A stretch of 7,937 bases of DNA from Treponema sp. (GTDB lineage: Bacteria > Spirochaetota > Spirochaetia > Treponematales > Breznakiellaceae). This document shows positions 6,320-7,937 of the stretch, in pieces. The stretch spans positions 3,660 to 11,596 of the forward strand of contig WQRP01000047.1 of the NCBI GenBank assembly GCA_009786675.1, written 5' to 3'. The notes under the pieces were generated by a model. It did not search any database. It was not told where the DNA came from and saw only the letters and a program-made list of their open reading frames with translations. The first letter of the stretch is position 1; each line of letters opens with the position of its first letter. The position numbers and the translations under genes are program-made.

Positions 6320-7372
6320 CTACTGGTATTTGACGGTTATTGCCTGGAAGCGATCCTGGATGGCCACCAGCGCGTCCACGACAAGGGGATCGAACTGCGT
6401 GCCCCTGGCTTCGACGATCATGTTGACCGCCTCGCTGCAGGGCATGGCCGGCTTGTAAACCCGCACCGAGACCAGGGCGTCGTAGACGTCGGACGCCGCC
6501 GCCAGCCGCGCCACGAGCGGGATGTCGGTTCCCGCGAGCTGTCGCGGATAGCCCCTGCCGTCCCACCGTTCATGGTGGGCATAGCATATGTCCTCGCAGT
6601 GCTTAAGGTACATCGAGGATCCGATGTCCCCCAGCTCCCCTATTATCTGGGCCCCCCGCGTGGTGTGGGTCTTCATTATCTCGTACTCGTCCGGATCCAG
6701 GCGCCCGGGCTTAAGCAGTATGCGATCCGGAATGGAAATCTTGCCGATGTCGTGCAGGGCCATGGATTTCATGATCGTGTCCGGCTGAAGCTCGATCAGA
6801 TCCCCGGCGTATGCCGAGCCGCTTTCGATAAGGTGCTCGCATAGGGCCTGGACGTACAACTGCGTCCGCCTGACGTGCTCCCCCGACTCTAGGTTGCGGT
6901 ATTCAATGGCGTTGGCCAGGCCCTGCAGGGCGTTGTCCAGGGTCTTGGTCGCCTCGGCGGTTTTTTCCTCGACCATTTTTTCCAGGTTGTCGCTGTAGTT
7001 TTTCAGGGCGATCTGGTTGCGCACCCGCAGCTTGACAATCTCCGGCAGGAAGGGCTTGTTTATAAAGTCCACCGCGCCGGCGGCCAGCAGCTCGCTTTCG
7101 GAATCGTTTTCCGCCGTTATAAAGATCGCCGGGATTCGCCCGAGCCTCGCGTCCGCCTTCATTTCCTCGAACATTTCGCGGCCGTTCATCTCCGGCATGA
7201 CCACGTCCAGAAGAACCAGCTTGGGAAGCACCTTCGCGGAGCGGAGCGCCTCCAGCCCTTGCCTGCCGTTGCTCGCCGCGAGCACCCCGTAGTCGTCGCG
7301 AAGGATTTCCTCGAGGATCATGATATTTATCTCAACGTCGTCGACGATGAGGATCGTAGGTTTATTGTCCAT
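6320..7372 (-). CDS. REC-HD-GYP response regulator, probable cyclic-dinucleotide phosphodiesterase
   Basis: A response regulator whose output domain is an HD-GYP phosphodiesterase, the class that hydrolyses cyclic di-GMP (some members 3',3'-cGAMP). The 350-residue protein has a receiver domain (about 5-122) with acidic pair Asp11/Asp12, phosphoacceptor Asp56 (LLDVVMPEMNG), Thr87 and Lys106 (NKPF). A helical, charged linker follows (about 124-148), then the HD-GYP domain: EYRNLESGEHVRRTQ, His207-Asp208 (LHDIGK), His236, His266-His267 (HHERWDGRGYP) and Asp295 (ASD). All catalytic motifs look intact. The ATG at 7372 overlaps the end of the HPt gene by 11 bases and has a weak ribosome binding site, so coupled translation is likely. 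It ends five bases from the convergent peptidase gene, with no clear terminator. The nucleotide substrate is not shown by the sequence. Confidence 0.93.
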   Translation of the reverse strand: MDNKPTILIVDDVEINIMILEEILRDDYGVLAASNGRQGLEALRSAKVLPKLVLLDVVMPEMNGREMFEEMKADARLGRIPAIFITAENDSESELLAAGAVDFINKPFLPEIVKLRVRNQIALKNYSDNLEKMVEEKTAEATKTLDNALQGLANAIEYRNLESGEHVRRTQLYVQALCEHLIESGSAYAGDLIELQPDTIMKSMALHDIGKISIPDRILLKPGRLDPDEYEIMKTHTTRGAQIIGELGDIGSSMYLKHCEDICYAHHERWDGRGYPRQLAGTDIPLVARLAAASDVYDALVSVRVYKPAMPCSEAVNMIVEARGTQFDPLVVDALVAIQDRFQAITVKYQ

Positions 7373-7709
7373 GTTCAGCGATAACCCTGTCTATTTCCTG
7401 TAATGTCGTGCCAAAAGCGGCCTTAACCGCCCCCATCCGGTCCGCGTCCAAAACCCCTTCCTTTCCCCTGGCTTCCAGCGCCAGGCAGGCCGAGGCCAGT
7501 TCCGACAGGGACAGGTTGGCGGCGATGCCCTTTAGCGTGTGGACCTCGCTCATTGTTTCCGGCAGGTTACCGGCCGAAAAAGCGACCTCCAGAGGATCCA
7601 GTTTGGTGCCTTCCTTGAATTTGGTGAGTAGCTTGGTATACAGCTTGGGATTGTTCATCATCCGCTTTAAGCCTTCGGGAAAATTCACATACACCGCGTC
7701 GTCTGGCAT
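7362..7709 (-). CDS. HPt-domain phosphotransfer protein
   Basis: A free-standing histidine phosphotransfer protein of 115 residues, consisting essentially of one four-helix HPt domain. The phosphoacceptor is His57 in EVHTLKGIAANLSL; the N-terminal VYVNFPEGLKRMMNN and LYTKLLTKF are typical of the family. The frame continues upstream to a TTG at 7796, with another ATG at 7739, but 7709 is chosen because GGAGG (7715-7719) lies five bases before it and because a promoter with a perfect TATAAT (7738-7743) overlaps the ATG at 7739, so longer versions would not be on the main transcript. It overlaps the HD-GYP regulator by 11 bases, pointing to phosphate exchange with that protein's Asp56. The partner histidine kinase is not in the window, and the overlap leaves no room for one between the two genes. 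Confidence 0.9.
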   Translation of the reverse strand: MPDDAVYVNFPEGLKRMMNNPKLYTKLLTKFKEGTKLDPLEVAFSAGNLPETMSEVHTLKGIAANLSLSELASACLALEARGKEGVLDADRMGAVKAAFGTTLQEIDRVIAEHGQ

Positions 7710-7737
7710 GAAAACCTCCAGTTTACCCTTAGGAACC

Positions 7738-7766
7738 ATTATAGTTTCCTGCCCCAAAATTAGCAA
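7738..7766 (-). promoter_or_regulatory. Promoter of the HPt / HD-GYP operon
   Basis: On the minus strand TTGCTA (7761-7766, four of six) is followed after 17 bases by a perfect TATAAT (7738-7743). Transcription would start near 7731, giving a leader of about 22 bases before the ATG at 7709. This supports the short form of the HPt protein. Confidence 0.7.
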
Positions 7767-7789
7767 GTGCGCGTCCGGGAACTTTTTTC

Positions 7790-7818
7790 TTGACAATCCG
7801 GGGATCCCGTAGGATGAT
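7790..7818 (+). promoter_or_regulatory. Possible rightward promoter for the EF-G-like gene
   Basis: A perfect -35 TTGACA (7790-7795) is followed after 17 bases by GATGAT (7813-7818, four of six). Transcription would start near 7825 and leave a leader of about 60 bases before the GTG at 7886. It is back to back with the HPt promoter; the two -35 boxes are 23 bases apart. Confidence 0.5.
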
Positions 7819-7885
7819 GGTCTTTAGGAAAAATACCAGCATCAACAACTGAAAGCGGCGCGGCTGTTTTCGAAAAGGAGTCTCT

Positions 7886-7937
7886 GTGAGTCACGCAACC
7901 GACAAGATTAGAAACGTAGCGATTGCCGGGCACGGAT
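7886..7937 (+). CDS. Start of a probable EF-G-like translational GTPase (cut by window end)
   Basis: Seventeen codons are visible, beginning GTG: (M)SHATDKIRNVAIAGHG. The IRNVAIAGHG stretch is what precedes the P-loop in EF-G and EF-G-like GTPases (continuing, by expectation, as GTGKT). AAAAGGAG (7873-7880) lies five bases upstream of the GTG and fixes the start. TypA or another translational GTPase is an alternative, although those usually read AHVDHGKT here. The call depends on a short fragment, so confidence is moderate. Confidence 0.6.
   Translation, partial: MSHATDKIRNVAIAGHG

Noticed and set aside
5231..6844. Very long plus-strand open frame (537 codons) across the peptidase and the HD-GYP gene.
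   Set aside because: It is the out-of-frame shadow of two GC-rich genes; the translation is rich in Arg, Gly and Pro and has no domain, whereas both overlapped genes have complete catalytic motifs.
7710..7796. N-terminal extension of the HPt gene to a TTG or to the ATG at 7739.
   Set aside because: A promoter with a perfect TATAAT covers the ATG at 7739, and a strong ribosome binding site precedes the ATG at 7709.
1..7937. CRISPR arrays, tRNA or rRNA genes, phage or toxin-antitoxin modules.
   Set aside because: No spaced direct repeats, cloverleaf-like segments or related protein families were seen; the gene-free gaps are all shorter than 300 bases.

Overview
The window looks like bacterial chromosome, mostly housekeeping genes, from a fairly GC-rich organism. 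Sample 60-base lines in the tsaD, ltaE and peptidase genes count at about 67-70% G+C. A spirochaete of the Treponema group is my best guess. It rests on the order rplU-prp-rpmA, the style of the SSB N-terminus, a Rpn/PD-(D/E)XK 'transposase-like' gene of a kind common in treponemes, and a typical HPt plus HD-GYP regulator pair. This is inference from remembered family features, not from a search.

Layout. Positions 1-279 hold no convincing gene, only a possible leftward promoter that would serve a gene beyond the left edge. On the minus strand at 280-1182 lies a Rpn-family nuclease gene of lower GC. Reading leftward, it sits just downstream of the ribosomal protein cluster rplU (L21, 1938-2246), prp (L27-processing-type cysteine protease, 1587-1916) and rpmA (L27, 1289-1585). 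That cluster has a good promoter at 2300-2329. Upstream, on the same strand, are ssb (2389-2886) and tsaD (3058-4110), separated by a leader region with a 12-base palindrome and a hairpin.

At 4110/4160 transcription diverges. Rightward run ltaE (low-specificity threonine aldolase, 4160-5188) and an M24 Xaa-Pro-type aminopeptidase (5199-6314), ten bases apart and probably one operon. They converge, with only five bases between stops, on a minus-strand pair: an HPt phosphotransfer protein (7362-7709) whose end overlaps the start of a REC-HD-GYP response regulator (6320-7372). The pair has a clear sigma70-type promoter (7738-7766). Back to back with it is a possible rightward promoter (7790-7818) leading to the first 17 codons of a probable EF-G-like translational GTPase, cut by the window end.

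How the genes relate: much of the window concerns translation (L21, L27, Prp, TsaD for tRNA t6A, the EF-G-like GTPase). HPt and the HD-GYP regulator form a phosphorelay output module that probably controls cyclic-dinucleotide turnover; no histidine kinase is in the window. I found no clear novel multi-gene system. The most useful oddities are a Prp protease kept beside an L27 with no N-terminal extension to cleave, an SSB without the usual acidic tip, and a lower-GC Rpn gene with an in-frame 12-base tandem repeat placed after rpmA.
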